From assembly GCA_964412555.1 (NCBI GenBank), contig CAYPPG010000026.1:1-64000 (forward strand): DNA of 64,000 nucleotides, read 5' to 3'. Made by a program: the position numbers and the translations under genes. The stretch comes from CAYPPG01 sp964412555. Its GTDB lineage: Bacteria; Hinthialibacterota; Hinthialibacteria; Hinthialibacterales; Hinthialibacteraceae. The notes beneath the pieces were generated by a model, which was given only the letters and a program-made list of their open reading frames with translations, did not search any database and was not told where the DNA came from. Shown here one piece after another: positions 25,531-34,239 of the stretch. Each line of letters starts with the position of its first letter. Position 1 is the stretch's first letter.

Positions 25531-28107
25531 ATGATGAGAACACATCTTTTCCTTTCCTCCACTGTAATCTTATTGATCGCGCTCTTTATGAATTTTGTAG
25601 GCGACGGCCTCTTGGCGAAGGAACTTCCTACTCAAACACAACTGACTTTGGAGGAATTGAACGCCGCAAGAAATAGAATTCTTTCTCACTCTGTCAATCT
25701 CAATACTCGTATCGAATTGGCGTCTTCTGTGGCCGGTATTCTCGAATCGAAAGGTCTGTCGAACCAGGCGCGGGAATTATGCCTTGCCTTTTTTTCCACT
25801 ATTTCAGGTACGATTATGTTCGAACCGGCCAAGGAAAAACGAACGGCAATCGGTTCTCCGTTTACTGAATATGCTCAAGACATCGAAAAAGGAAAACGTA
25901 AATCCGTTCGGGAAAAAATTATCGGCTATGTCGAAAAGAACAAATCGAATACACTCCCAAAAGTTCTATCTCTGCTTGCACTGAAAGCGGATGATATGGC
26001 AACCGCTTATTATGTTCTCTATGATGACTTTGCCAACAATAGACTTAGCGTTTACTCCAATTATGTGTTGGGAATTCTCTATGCCCGGGAACGCCGCTTG
26101 GCGGAAGCGGAACGATTTCTGGAACAGGCTCAGGGACATCTCGGCGACGAATTGTTGGAACGATGGTTAACGATCGACCTGGCAAAACTTGCCCTTCTTA
26201 CCGGCGATGGAGATAAAGCGGAAACGATGGTGACGGATTTGTTGCAATCCGATCCGAACGATGTCCGTGCCTTGAACTTGAAAATCAAAATCGATTTGGT
26301 CCGGGATCGGAAGGATTCCGCCCGTCAACAGTTGGCTCGTATCGTTCCTTTACTCTACGAAGACCCCTATTTGTTGGCGGAAACGGCTTCCTATGCCTTG
26401 CAGCTGATGGAATTGGACATAGCCGCTAAAATCTTGGAAACCTACAAGGATAAAGTAGAACCCAATCGGGATTTTTATCAGGCACTCGCCCTATTGCGCA
26501 AACACCAGGGAAAATTGGACGAAGAAGCGGGGTATAAAAAGAAAGCCCGTTCCGTCCAGGATTCGCGTGTTGTCGTCGGCGGAATGCTTGCTCCCAATGA
26601 TGATCTCATCAATCTCATTGAAGCATCACGTGAAAAACAACGGCAGACCATCGAATCCATTCAAGGCATCGATCATTTGGCCAAGGTATATTTGTTTCTT
26701 CTGTCTCACGACATTAAAAATGCAATCGAAACGTTGAATGATTCCGTGAAACGGCAAGAAGCGAAACCTGAGGAATATTATGTACTCTCCACACTCTATC
26801 GGCGATTGAATCAAATAGAACAAGCCATCGAACCGCTGAAAACGCTACGGAAAAGTTTTCCGACCTTTCGAAATTATCAAGTGTTGTCTCAATTAGCGGA
26901 ATATTCCATTCGAATTCAAAAATATGAGGAAGCGGAAGCCTTCTATCAAGAACTTCAAAAACAATATCCCAATTCCTATCAAGCGCAAGTCGGGAAACGT
27001 TTTCAGGAAAACCGAAAAAAGAATATTGATCCTTTTCCTCAAATCGCCTATAAAATTTCCCCGTTTTTATCCCGTTATCCCCAGTACAATCCCCCTTTCG
27101 TCATTTCCGAGATCATGAATCATTGGGGTGATCGAGTATCGTTTGCCACGATCAACAGCCAGTTAGGTACTTCCCCAAGACGGGAACTGCGCTGTGATGA
27201 ATTTTTTACGATCCTGATTAGTGGTACTCCCTATCAAATTGTTCCCTTCGTTGGTACGAAAGATGTTGTGCGGGACTATCTAAAAGAAAAAATTCCGGTT
27301 GTCTTTTGCCAAGGAGAAATGTACACCGGTCAGGGGCTTCACAATATTTCTCTCCTCACCGGTTGGGATTCAACACGAGGGCAGTTTTATGCGGAAAGTG
27401 TGATTGCTTCAGCTCCCCATTTGTTGACCGAACCGGAGATTCTCGAAGGGATTTGTATTGCGATTTATCCGCGCTCATTGAATATTCTTCTTTCCGATGC
27501 AGCAAAGAAATCTGCCGAGTTCGGGAAGGAATATATGGCGCTCAATGCCGGTGCAATTTTGATGGACAAACCGGACGTGGACTTCGATCCCCAAAAGTTC
27601 AATGAACGCCTGAAGACCATTGCCAAAGAAAAATCACGAGGATTCATTCCCCATCAAATTGCGTTTGCGCGCTGGATCATCCGGGAAAAAACATATTCTC
27701 AGGGTCGCCAATACCTCGATAACATTCGCTCTCTTTGTTCGGAGATTTCCCAATACTGGTTTCTCGACGCCAATCTCGAATTCAAGAACAAAAACGTCGA
27801 CAAAGCGATGAAATCACTGGAACGAACGATCAGCATGAATCCCAATGTTCCACGTTATGAGCTCTCACGGATACGAGTGCTCTATATGCAAAAAAAATTG
27901 AAAGAGGCAATCGCAAAGACCGAGCATCTTCGCGATCAATTTCCCAACGATCCCTCTGTTTCCGCCCATCTCATCGCCCTTTACAAAAAAATCGGCGATA
28001 TTCAAAAACAAGATGCGGAAGAACAACGTTTGAAAGACCTGCTTCATATCGAAAACATCAATATCGACCTGGACAGTGCCGCACAAACACAAACCGGGGC
28101 GAAGTAG
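25531..28107 (+). CDS. Exported TPR-repeat protein with a C39-like domain
   Basis: About 858 residues from the ATG at 25531; an ATG at 25471 is in frame but places the signal sequence (FLSSTVILLIALFMNFVGDGLLA) internally. Residues about 30-490 and 690-850 hold TPR-like helical pairs (YVLGILYARERRLAEAERFLEQA, YYVLSTLYRRLNQIEQAIEPL). Between them, about residues 510-660, lies a region resembling peptidase C39-like domains (NHWGDRVSFATINSQLG, then GLHNISLLTGWDS with the His). The expected catalytic Cys position reads Pro-Pro-Phe, so proteolysis seems unlikely. The product is probably periplasmic and probably a scaffold. It is not in an evident operon. Confidence 0.65.
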   Translation: MMRTHLFLSSTVILLIALFMNFVGDGLLAKELPTQTQLTLEELNAARNRILSHSVNLNTRIELASSVAGILESKGLSNQARELCLAFFSTISGTIMFEPAKEKRTAIGSPFTEYAQDIEKGKRKSVREKIIGYVEKNKSNTLPKVLSLLALKADDMATAYYVLYDDFANNRLSVYSNYVLGILYARERRLAEAERFLEQAQGHLGDELLERWLTIDLAKLALLTGDGDKAETMVTDLLQSDPNDVRALNLKIKIDLVRDRKDSARQQLARIVPLLYEDPYLLAETASYALQLMELDIAAKILETYKDKVEPNRDFYQALALLRKHQGKLDEEAGYKKKARSVQDSRVVVGGMLAPNDDLINLIEASREKQRQTIESIQGIDHLAKVYLFLLSHDIKNAIETLNDSVKRQEAKPEEYYVLSTLYRRLNQIEQAIEPLKTLRKSFPTFRNYQVLSQLAEYSIRIQKYEEAEAFYQELQKQYPNSYQAQVGKRFQENRKKNIDPFPQIAYKISPFLSRYPQYNPPFVISEIMNHWGDRVSFATINSQLGTSPRRELRCDEFFTILISGTPYQIVPFVGTKDVVRDYLKEKIPVVFCQGEMYTGQGLHNISLLTGWDSTRGQFYAESVIASAPHLLTEPEILEGICIAIYPRSLNILLSDAAKKSAEFGKEYMALNAGAILMDKPDVDFDPQKFNERLKTIAKEKSRGFIPHQIAFARWIIREKTYSQGRQYLDNIRSLCSEISQYWFLDANLEFKNKNVDKAMKSLERTISMNPNVPRYELSRIRVLYMQKKLKEAIAKTEHLRDQFPNDPSVSAHLIALYKKIGDIQKQDAEEQRLKDLLHIENINIDLDSAAQTQTGAK

Positions 28108-28181
28108 GAATCGAGTCAAAGATGAACCGCTATTGTTTTTGAATCCATGCCTTCTGAATGCGGGTTTCCATTCGTTTTTTT

Positions 28182-29375
28182 TCAGTCATCCAAATGTGCC
28201 GTTTTTTTGATGATTTTCGATAATTTTCTCACTTCCTCCGATTTTGATTCGTCTAGGGTAATAATTAATTCCAGTACATCGATATAATGTTCGAGATCAT
28301 GTATACATTTCCCCCAATCGACTTCTTTGTAGGGACCGAGTTTGTGTACGGCGATCTTTCGCCCGCTTTTTCCAAGTGTAATCAGTTCCTCGGCCGAAAC
28401 AAAAAAGAAAAGTCGGGAATCATCCTTACTTGTTTGCATCGAGAAATAGGTTTCGTTATAACGGTTGCGATGATTGATTCCGGGGACAGTCCCAATATAG
28501 TCACCTTTCATTTTTTTGGTGAGCGTCTCACTATAGATATCGAGTAAGGAAGGTAGTTTTGTTGTTTTCCGGTCTTCGGAAGTGAGCAGTCCACCGGTCA
28601 AATCGTATATTTTTTTGTAAATATCTTTTGCGGATAAATTCGCCAGTTCATGGATTCGGTAAGTGTTTGTTCCCTTAGGTACAGCATAAAACAACGTCCA
28701 GGTCTCACCGGTTTGCGGGACAAGAGAGACGACGCAACCGTTTTCTTCCGGATTTTGTTTTTCGAGGCGACGGCCGGGAAGTTCTTGAAGAACCTCCTGC
28801 CAAGAATCGGCGTGGAGTACACATAACTCGGCATAGTCGTCAGGATAAAATCCATAAATCCGTAACTCTTCAAGTAAATCATGCAAAGGAAATACACCCA
28901 ACTCTTCGATTTCCGGTTCAGCGAGAAAATCATCATCACTGCGAGCGCTGCACGAAAAGAGGGTATACGCCCGTTTCGGTGTTTTTTGTACCGAATAGTG
29001 AATCTCCCAATCCATGCCGCTCTCCGCAACTTGCTGTGCACCAATATACAAACCGGGCAGATGTTCAAAAACACGTCGGGAGAAGACATCTTGGGAACTG
29101 GGGAGGCCAAGTTTCTGCAATTCTTCTTCATTCAACTGGGGGGTATAACCAATCTCGCGATACAGTTCCTTCAGCTTCTCATACAGACGGCTCGCTGGAT
29201 AAGGGCCGTATGTTTCCACTTTAAAATTATCACCCTGTTCGCGCGCAGCATGAATTGTCCAAGAGTCGTTTGTCTTTTTTTCAACGCTGACCGCAATGCC
29301 TGAGCCGGGTGGGTGTTGATCTGATAAATAAACACCGGGGAGTTGATCGATTATTCGATTCCAATTCATGTTCAT
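28182..29375 (-). CDS. Unrecognised protein made of four related modules
   Basis: About 397 residues from an ATG at 29375 (another at 29369; no ribosome site is clear for either). Four tandem modules of about 90-110 residues begin at roughly residues 5, 95, 190 and 290. Each starts with a helix and LPG-x-Y/R (DQLPGVYLSD, EHLPGLYIGA, QELPGRRLEK, KKMKGDYIGT), then a strand rich in aromatic residues (SWTIHAA, YTLFSCS, TWTLFYAV, LFFFVSA), then a helix ending in LKELYR or a similar sequence. No signal peptide or membrane helix is seen, so it is probably cytoplasmic. I do not recognise the family. It converges with the TPR gene and diverges from the prepilin pair. Confidence 0.6.
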   Translation of the reverse strand: MNMNWNRIIDQLPGVYLSDQHPPGSGIAVSVEKKTNDSWTIHAAREQGDNFKVETYGPYPASRLYEKLKELYREIGYTPQLNEEELQKLGLPSSQDVFSRRVFEHLPGLYIGAQQVAESGMDWEIHYSVQKTPKRAYTLFSCSARSDDDFLAEPEIEELGVFPLHDLLEELRIYGFYPDDYAELCVLHADSWQEVLQELPGRRLEKQNPEENGCVVSLVPQTGETWTLFYAVPKGTNTYRIHELANLSAKDIYKKIYDLTGGLLTSEDRKTTKLPSLLDIYSETLTKKMKGDYIGTVPGINHRNRYNETYFSMQTSKDDSRLFFFVSAEELITLGKSGRKIAVHKLGPYKEVDWGKCIHDLEHYIDVLELIITLDESKSEEVRKLSKIIKKTAHLDD

Positions 29376-29549
29376 GGTTTTTTCTATGTCCGTATCGAAA
29401 GAGTTCAGTGTGAAAACGATAGTGGAAATTTGGAAAGAATCGAGTGGAAAAGAGGATTCCGCTATCACACAAAAAAGAAAAAAGTGGAAGTCCAATGAAA
29501 AATAGGATAAAATAAGCCGTCTTCTTCATTTTTTGCTGAGGAGTATGGA

Positions 29550-30230
29550 ATGAAAAAAAAGGAATCGATAAAGGATACTCAATGGGGATTTACTTTGATT
29601 GAATTGTTGATCGTTGTGGCCATTATCGGCATTTTGGCAGCCATCGCCGTGCCGAATTTTCTCAATGCGCAATCCAAAGCGAAAATCGCTCGCAGTTATG
29701 CGGATATGAAAAATCTTGGAACGGCGGTCGAGATGCTGCGTATGGACAAGAATGTCATGCTGGTCGATTTGTGGGATGACGACTACGAATGGGCTACCAA
29801 ACGGATTATGGAAGTCTTCAATGGAGCAGGATTTAAATCCAATCAGTTGGAAAGAACGGGGCGGGATGTTTTCGCTGCGTTGACAACCCCCATTTCGTAT
29901 ATGTCCTCGATTCCTAATGATCCCTTCATTGAACAGTTCGGAGTGGATGTGCATGGCGGGAACAACGTCAATTTCCGGTCCTATATTTACGGCGATTTGG
30001 AAATTCTCGATGCGGATATCGGTGGATTTTACGTTCCACTTTACAATCCCCTGCAAAATACAACCAATATGCACGGTGTTCGTCCTCTTCGGACGAATGA
30101 ATGGGTCATTTTGGGATTTGGGCCGGACGGAGATATGCCGAATACAACATGGGGTGTCCCATATGACGCCTCGAACGGTTTGCGATCCAACGGAGAACTG
30201 GTAGTACGCTCAGGCGGTGGAACAAAATGA
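29550..30230 (+). CDS. Type IV prepilin / type II pseudopilin (1)
   Basis: 226 residues. A short basic leader ends in Gly before F-T-L-I-E-L-L-I-V-V-A-I-I-G-I-L-A-A (residues 14-31), the class III prepilin signal cut by PilD with Glu at +5. The globular part carries DPFIEQFGVDV and YGDLEILD. GAGGAG lies 7 bases before the ATG. A second prepilin gene follows after 18 bases, so both are probably one operon. No other secretion gene is near; an assembly ATPase of the GspE/PilB family is at 46315-47961. It probably works in a type II-like secretion or pilus machine at the inner membrane. Confidence 0.9.
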   Translation: MKKKESIKDTQWGFTLIELLIVVAIIGILAAIAVPNFLNAQSKAKIARSYADMKNLGTAVEMLRMDKNVMLVDLWDDDYEWATKRIMEVFNGAGFKSNQLERTGRDVFAALTTPISYMSSIPNDPFIEQFGVDVHGGNNVNFRSYIYGDLEILDADIGGFYVPLYNPLQNTTNMHGVRPLRTNEWVILGFGPDGDMPNTTWGVPYDASNGLRSNGELVVRSGGGTK

Positions 30231-30248
30231 TGGAATGGGAGGATACAG

Positions 30249-30878
30249 ATGATGAAAAAGAAGGGATTCACGCTAATCGAATTATTGATCGTTGTGGCTA
30301 TTATCGGTATTCTGGCAGCGATCGCCGTTCCAAACTTTTTGCAGGCGCAGACGCGGGCAAAATTGGCGCGAGTACAGGGGGAATTCCAAAGCATTCGCAC
30401 GGCGTTGGAGTCCTATCGAGTTGATAACAATACTTATCCGCATGACGGCTGGCGGGGATTTCAACGCCGCCCTAGTGGCTGGATTGGTTTGACGACACCG
30501 GTTTCCTATATCAACTCCGGCTCGCTGCACGATCCATTTAAAGCCAAATTTGTAGTCCCCGGTGATCAAGACCCCGGCACGACATTGTCTTTATACGAGC
30601 TCAGTACCGGAAACCACAATGCTAGTTCCTATAACGAAATGCCGTTGGATGACTGGATGCTGAACTCCATCGGAGCGGATTCTGCTTTTGATGAAGCAGG
30701 ATTAGGTGGGTTGGCCGGAGATGATACGCAAGGTGCTATGAATTATCCATTTACTACTCGGGTGCTGCGGTTTGACGTTAGCAATGGATTGACGAGTCAA
30801 GGCGATATTTACGCGTTTATGGGCGGTCAACCGGCAAGAGAAGTACAGATCGTCGATGATAAACCTTGGGGAAACTAA
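30249..30878 (+). CDS. Type IV prepilin / type II pseudopilin (2)
   Basis: 209 residues (ATG at 30249 or 30252, after GGGAGGA). Leader MMKKKG, then FTLIELLIVVAIIGILAAIA with Glu at +5. The first 55 residues closely match the preceding gene (VPNFLQAQTRAKLAR against VPNFLNAQSKAKIAR), but the globular parts diverge, apart from the shared TTPVSYI..DPF motif seen as TTPISYM..DPF in the first. A tandem duplication with later divergence is likely. Expected to be a minor or major pseudopilin of the same machine. Confidence 0.9.
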   Translation: MMKKKGFTLIELLIVVAIIGILAAIAVPNFLQAQTRAKLARVQGEFQSIRTALESYRVDNNTYPHDGWRGFQRRPSGWIGLTTPVSYINSGSLHDPFKAKFVVPGDQDPGTTLSLYELSTGNHNASSYNEMPLDDWMLNSIGADSAFDEAGLGGLAGDDTQGAMNYPFTTRVLRFDVSNGLTSQGDIYAFMGGQPAREVQIVDDKPWGN

Positions 30879-30964
30879 TTTCATTCATTTTTTACTTGAT
30901 TTCGGTTAAAGGTTGAATATTTTATTGACGAGCAGAGTTCAATTTTATTGGGAATGAAAAGGAT

Positions 30965-32470
30965 ATGAATCAGGCCAAAACCTTTTTTATTTTATCGATT
31001 CTTGTCGTGATTGGATTGTGCGGATTGCTTTTTTATCAGCAAAACGAGAAGAAACAATCCGTAACGGAAAATGCATCCCTTGGGCAGGAAGAATCTCTTG
31101 TTTTTTACTGTGCGGCTGGAATCAAGCCTCCGGTCGAAGCGACGGCGAAACAATATGAGAAAGAATGCGGTGTTCCGATTCAATTGCAATATGGTGGTTC
31201 GGGAACCTTGTTGAATAATTTGACGGTTTCCCAAAAGGGGGATTTATATTTAGCGGGAGATGAAACGTATATTGAAATTGCCAAAGAAAAAGGATTGGTT
31301 GCGGAAACCTTACCGGCAGCCTATATCACACCTGTGATTGCCGTTCGCAAAGGAAATCCGAAATCGATTCAATCGATCGAAGATTTATGGCAAGGCGATG
31401 TGAAGGTCGCGATGGGAAATCCATCCGCGGCGTCAATCGGGCGAACGGTGGAACAGCTTCTGGAACGTTCGGGAGATTGGGGGACGCTTGAATCCCGCAT
31501 TACCGTCTTTAAACCAACAGTCAATGAAGTGGCGAACGATGTGAAAATTGGTTCCGTGGATGCGGGGATTGTGTGGGATGCGGTGGCGAATCAATATCCG
31601 GAGTTGGAGATTGTTCGCGTCCCGGAACTCGATACGGGCCGGCAGCAAATAACCATTGCCGTATTGCAAAGTTCGGCGAATCCCCGAAAGGCACTGCGAT
31701 TCGCACGATACTTGACAGCGCGGGATAAGGGATTGCTCGAGTTTGAGAAATACGGTTATGATCCGGTGAAAGGGGATGTTTGGGCAGAGACACCCGAAGT
31801 GGTATTTTTCAGCGGAGGGGTCAATCGGGTAGCGATTCAAGAAACGATTGAAGAGTTTGAAAAACGGGAGGGATGTATCGTCAATACTTCTTATAATGGA
31901 TGCGGCATATTAGTCGGGCAAATGAAAACCGGCACGATTCCGGATGCGTATTTTGCCTGTGACGTATCATTTATGACACAAGTAGCAGATATCTTTCTGG
32001 ATTCCATCGATATTTCGGCGACCGACATGGTGATTGCGGTTCCCGAAGGCAATCCGAAAGGAATTCAGGCGATGAAGGAATTGGCGGCTTCCGGATTGAA
32101 AATCGGTGTTGCCAATGAGGAGCAAAGCGCTCTTGGAGCTCTTACAAAACGGTTACTCGAAGAGATGTCCTTATACGATGCCGTCACAAAAAATGTGGTA
32201 GCGCGTACCCCCACGGCGGATTTATTGGTCAATCAAATTCGGACCGGTTCGCTTGACGCTGTCATTGTTTATGAAGCCAATACGGCGCACGTGAAAGATC
32301 AATTGGATATACTACGAATCGATCATCCGGCAGCCAATGCCATTCAACCTTTTGCCGTGAGCATGGATTCCGATCATCGCTATTTGATGGAGTGTTTGTT
32401 GCGGGCGATTCGATCGAAAACGTCAAGAGATCGTTTCGAATCCGTTGGTTTTCGATGGCGCAATCAGTAA
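30965..32470 (+). CDS. Tandem ModA/TupA-like substrate-binding protein of an ABC importer
   Basis: 501 residues. An N-terminal hydrophobic segment (FFILSILVVIGLCGLLFY, 6-23) anchors or exports it. Two periplasmic-binding domains of the molybdate/tungstate type follow: residues about 40-270 (VFYCAAGIKPPVEATAKQYEKE, GDLYLAGDETYIEIA, VIAVRKGNPKSI) and about 275-500 (VVFFSGGVNRVAIQETIEEFEKREG, PDAYFACDVSFM, VIAVPEGNPKGI). The doubled domain is unusual for importers, but I believe similar tandem proteins exist in related phyla. It is first in an operon with a permease, an ATPase, MoaD and ThiF. The cargo is inferred to be molybdate or tungstate. Confidence 0.82.
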   Translation: MNQAKTFFILSILVVIGLCGLLFYQQNEKKQSVTENASLGQEESLVFYCAAGIKPPVEATAKQYEKECGVPIQLQYGGSGTLLNNLTVSQKGDLYLAGDETYIEIAKEKGLVAETLPAAYITPVIAVRKGNPKSIQSIEDLWQGDVKVAMGNPSAASIGRTVEQLLERSGDWGTLESRITVFKPTVNEVANDVKIGSVDAGIVWDAVANQYPELEIVRVPELDTGRQQITIAVLQSSANPRKALRFARYLTARDKGLLEFEKYGYDPVKGDVWAETPEVVFFSGGVNRVAIQETIEEFEKREGCIVNTSYNGCGILVGQMKTGTIPDAYFACDVSFMTQVADIFLDSIDISATDMVIAVPEGNPKGIQAMKELAASGLKIGVANEEQSALGALTKRLLEEMSLYDAVTKNVVARTPTADLLVNQIRTGSLDAVIVYEANTAHVKDQLDILRIDHPAANAIQPFAVSMDSDHRYLMECLLRAIRSKTSRDRFESVGFRWRNQ

Positions 32471-32483
32471 TCCTCAACTTGAT

Positions 32484-32927
32484 ATGAAGCAAAAATCAGA
32501 TTTTCCTTTTCTCCTCTGCCTGTGGATCATCGGTGGTTTTTACATTGTCATGATTGGCGCGATGCTATTCGCGGATGCGACATTCGAACAGATCAATCCA
32601 CGGCAGGAACAAGTGGCGTTAACGCTGGGATGCAACCGCAGCCAGGCATTTTGGTTGGTTGTGCTGCCGGAAGCCAAGCGAGGGATGTTGACAGCCGCGA
32701 CATTGGCGTGGGCGCGTTCATTGGGCGAATTCGGGCCGATCTTGATTTTTTCCGGTGCGACTCGTAACAAGACGGAGGTGCTCTCGACGTCGGTGTTTCT
32801 CGAATTGAGCATTGGCAATATCGAAGCGGCGGTGGCGGTCTCCATGATTATGGTACTTTCCGCAGTGGCGGTCTTGATTATCGTTCGTATTTATGGAGCG
32901 GAACGAACGTTCGGGAGGTTGTTTTAA
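32484..32927 (+). pseudogene. ABC oxyanion-importer permease with a large internal deletion
   Basis: 147 residues from the ATG at 32484, 14 bases after the binding-protein stop; no ribosome site is seen, so translation is probably coupled. The first helix (FLLCLWIIGGFYIVMIGAMLF) leads through ADATF directly to EQINPRQEQVALTLGCNRSQAF, the region just before the EAA loop that contacts the ATPase, and to GEFGPILIFSGATR and the last helix. Normal permeases of this family have about 220-270 residues with five or six helices. Here helices 2-4 and their loops, roughly 110 residues, are missing, but the frame is kept. It may be non-functional. It lies 2 bases before the ATPase gene. Confidence 0.7.
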
Positions 32928-32929
32928 CG

Positions 32930-33601
32930 ATGATCGCTGTGCACGACCTTTCGATTCACCTGGGGAATTTTTCATTGGAGAAGGTCCATTTTCAAATCGA
33001 CAAAGGCCAATATGCCGCTTTGATGGGGAAAACCGGTTCCGGGAAAACGACGATTCTCGAAGCGGTTTGCGGATTGAAGAAAATAACCAGTGGCCGTATC
33101 GAGTTGATGGGCCGCGACGTTACCCGCTTGAAACCCGGCATGCGCGGCATCGGTTTCGTCCCTCAGGATGGTGCGTTGTTCACTCATATGTCGGTCAAAG
33201 AGAATCTGGCTTTCGCGCTGGCCATCCGAAAACAAGAGAAGAAAGTCATCGATGCCAAAGTGGAGGAATTGGGAGAACTACTGGGATTGAACCGTTTGAT
33301 GGATCGTATGCCGTACGGATTGAGCGGCGGTGAGAAACAGCGGGTTGCGTTGGGACGAGCTTTGAGTGGGCAACCGGATATTCTTTGCCTGGATGAACCC
33401 TTGAGCGCACTCGACGACGAAACGCGTGAAGAGATGTATGTTCTTTTACATTCTGTGCGCGAGCATACCGGTGTGACAACACTGCACATTACCCATAATC
33501 TTCACGAAACCACAATGTTGGCCGACGTGGTATTTTTTCTCAAACAAGGTACGATAAAAAAATGTCACCGGCTGACATTGCTTGAAGGAGATTCCCGATG
33601 A
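32930..33601 (+). CDS. ABC-importer ATPase (ModC/TupC-like)
   Basis: 223 residues. Walker A GKTGSGKTT (34-42), Q-loop VPQDGALF, signature LSGGEKQRVALGRAL, Walker B ILCLDEPLSALD, and the switch His in LHITHNL are all intact. It lacks the C-terminal TOBE domain of full-length ModC and so resembles the tungstate-type TupC. It energises uptake at the cytoplasmic membrane. It follows the permease by 2 bases and overlaps moaD by 4 bases (ATGA). It is complete although its permease partner is not. Confidence 0.9.
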   Translation: MIAVHDLSIHLGNFSLEKVHFQIDKGQYAALMGKTGSGKTTILEAVCGLKKITSGRIELMGRDVTRLKPGMRGIGFVPQDGALFTHMSVKENLAFALAIRKQEKKVIDAKVEELGELLGLNRLMDRMPYGLSGGEKQRVALGRALSGQPDILCLDEPLSALDDETREEMYVLLHSVREHTGVTTLHITHNLHETTMLADVVFFLKQGTIKKCHRLTLLEGDSR

Positions 33602-33876
33602 AAATCCGAGTTGAATATTCCGCACAGGCCAGACATTTAGTGGGTATTGCATCCGAAGAGGTCGAGGTGATTCCTCCCTGCCGTATACAGGAACTGATCG
33701 TCCGCCTTGCAGAAACACACGGAGATCCTTTTCGAAGTTTTGTAATCGATTCACAAGGAAACGTATCCTCGACCGTGTTGATATCCGTCAACGGAGAACA
33801 TGTGTTTCGCGAGGAGATGTATGAGTTGAAGAAGCAGGATGTCGTGAGTATCTTGTCTCCGATTGCTGGTGGTTGA
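33598..33876 (+). CDS. MoaD/ThiS-family sulfur-carrier protein
   Basis: 92 residues with a ubiquitin-like beta-grasp and the C-terminal Gly-Gly (SPIAGG) that is adenylated and thiocarboxylated in this family. AAGGAG precedes the ATG, which overlaps the ATPase stop (ATGA). Next to an oxyanion importer and a ThiF/MoeB-like gene, it is best read as the small subunit for pyranopterin dithiolene (molybdenum or tungsten cofactor) synthesis, or as a carrier dedicated to a tungsten enzyme. No MoaE or oxidoreductase gene is adjacent. Confidence 0.85.
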   Translation: MKIRVEYSAQARHLVGIASEEVEVIPPCRIQELIVRLAETHGDPFRSFVIDSQGNVSSTVLISVNGEHVFREEMYELKKQDVVSILSPIAGG

Positions 33877-33919
33877 GGAATTCGCAAACTGAATATAGTT
33901 GTGATTGTAGAGGATGATA

Positions 33920-34219
33920 ATGGCACCTTCCGTCGATCTAACCGATCTCGACAGGAACATTTATGAATGGCAGATGTGGGTATCCGATTTCGGGGAAGAA
34001 GGGCAGCGAAAGTTGAAAGGATCGTCTGTTCTTGTTTCTCGCTGTGGTGGATTGGGAAGTGTTGGGTGTATGGGAGCGATGGAAGCGATCAAGCTGATTG
34101 CCGGGTTTGGCACACCGCTTACCGGCTCGTTGTTAACCTTTGATTTGCGGGAAATGACGTTTCGGAAGATTGGAATCAAACGTTCACCACACTGTCCTGT
34201 TTGCGGTCATTCGATTTAA
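33920..34219 (+). pseudogene. HesA/MoeB/ThiF-family protein with the catalytic core deleted
   Basis: 99 residues from the ATG at 33920 (AGAGG 7 bases upstream; an ATG at 33914 lacks spacing). The beginning (RNIYEWQMWVSDFGEEGQRK, then VLVSRCGGLGS) matches the start of the adenylating enzyme up to its nucleotide-binding GxGG loop. The next residues (CMGAMEAIKLIAGFG) belong to the C-terminal region, ending in the zinc-type CPVCG. Normal members have about 240-270 residues. About 140 residues with the Arg, Lys and Asp of adenylation and the transfer Cys region are missing, yet the frame is kept. It probably cannot activate MoaD. Confidence 0.75.
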
Positions 34220-34239
34220 ATTTTTCAAGGAGTATTGGA

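Noticed and set aside
32445..32483. Upstream ATG of the permease within the binding-protein gene
   Set aside because: It overlaps the binding-protein end; the ATG at 32484 leads directly into the first helix.
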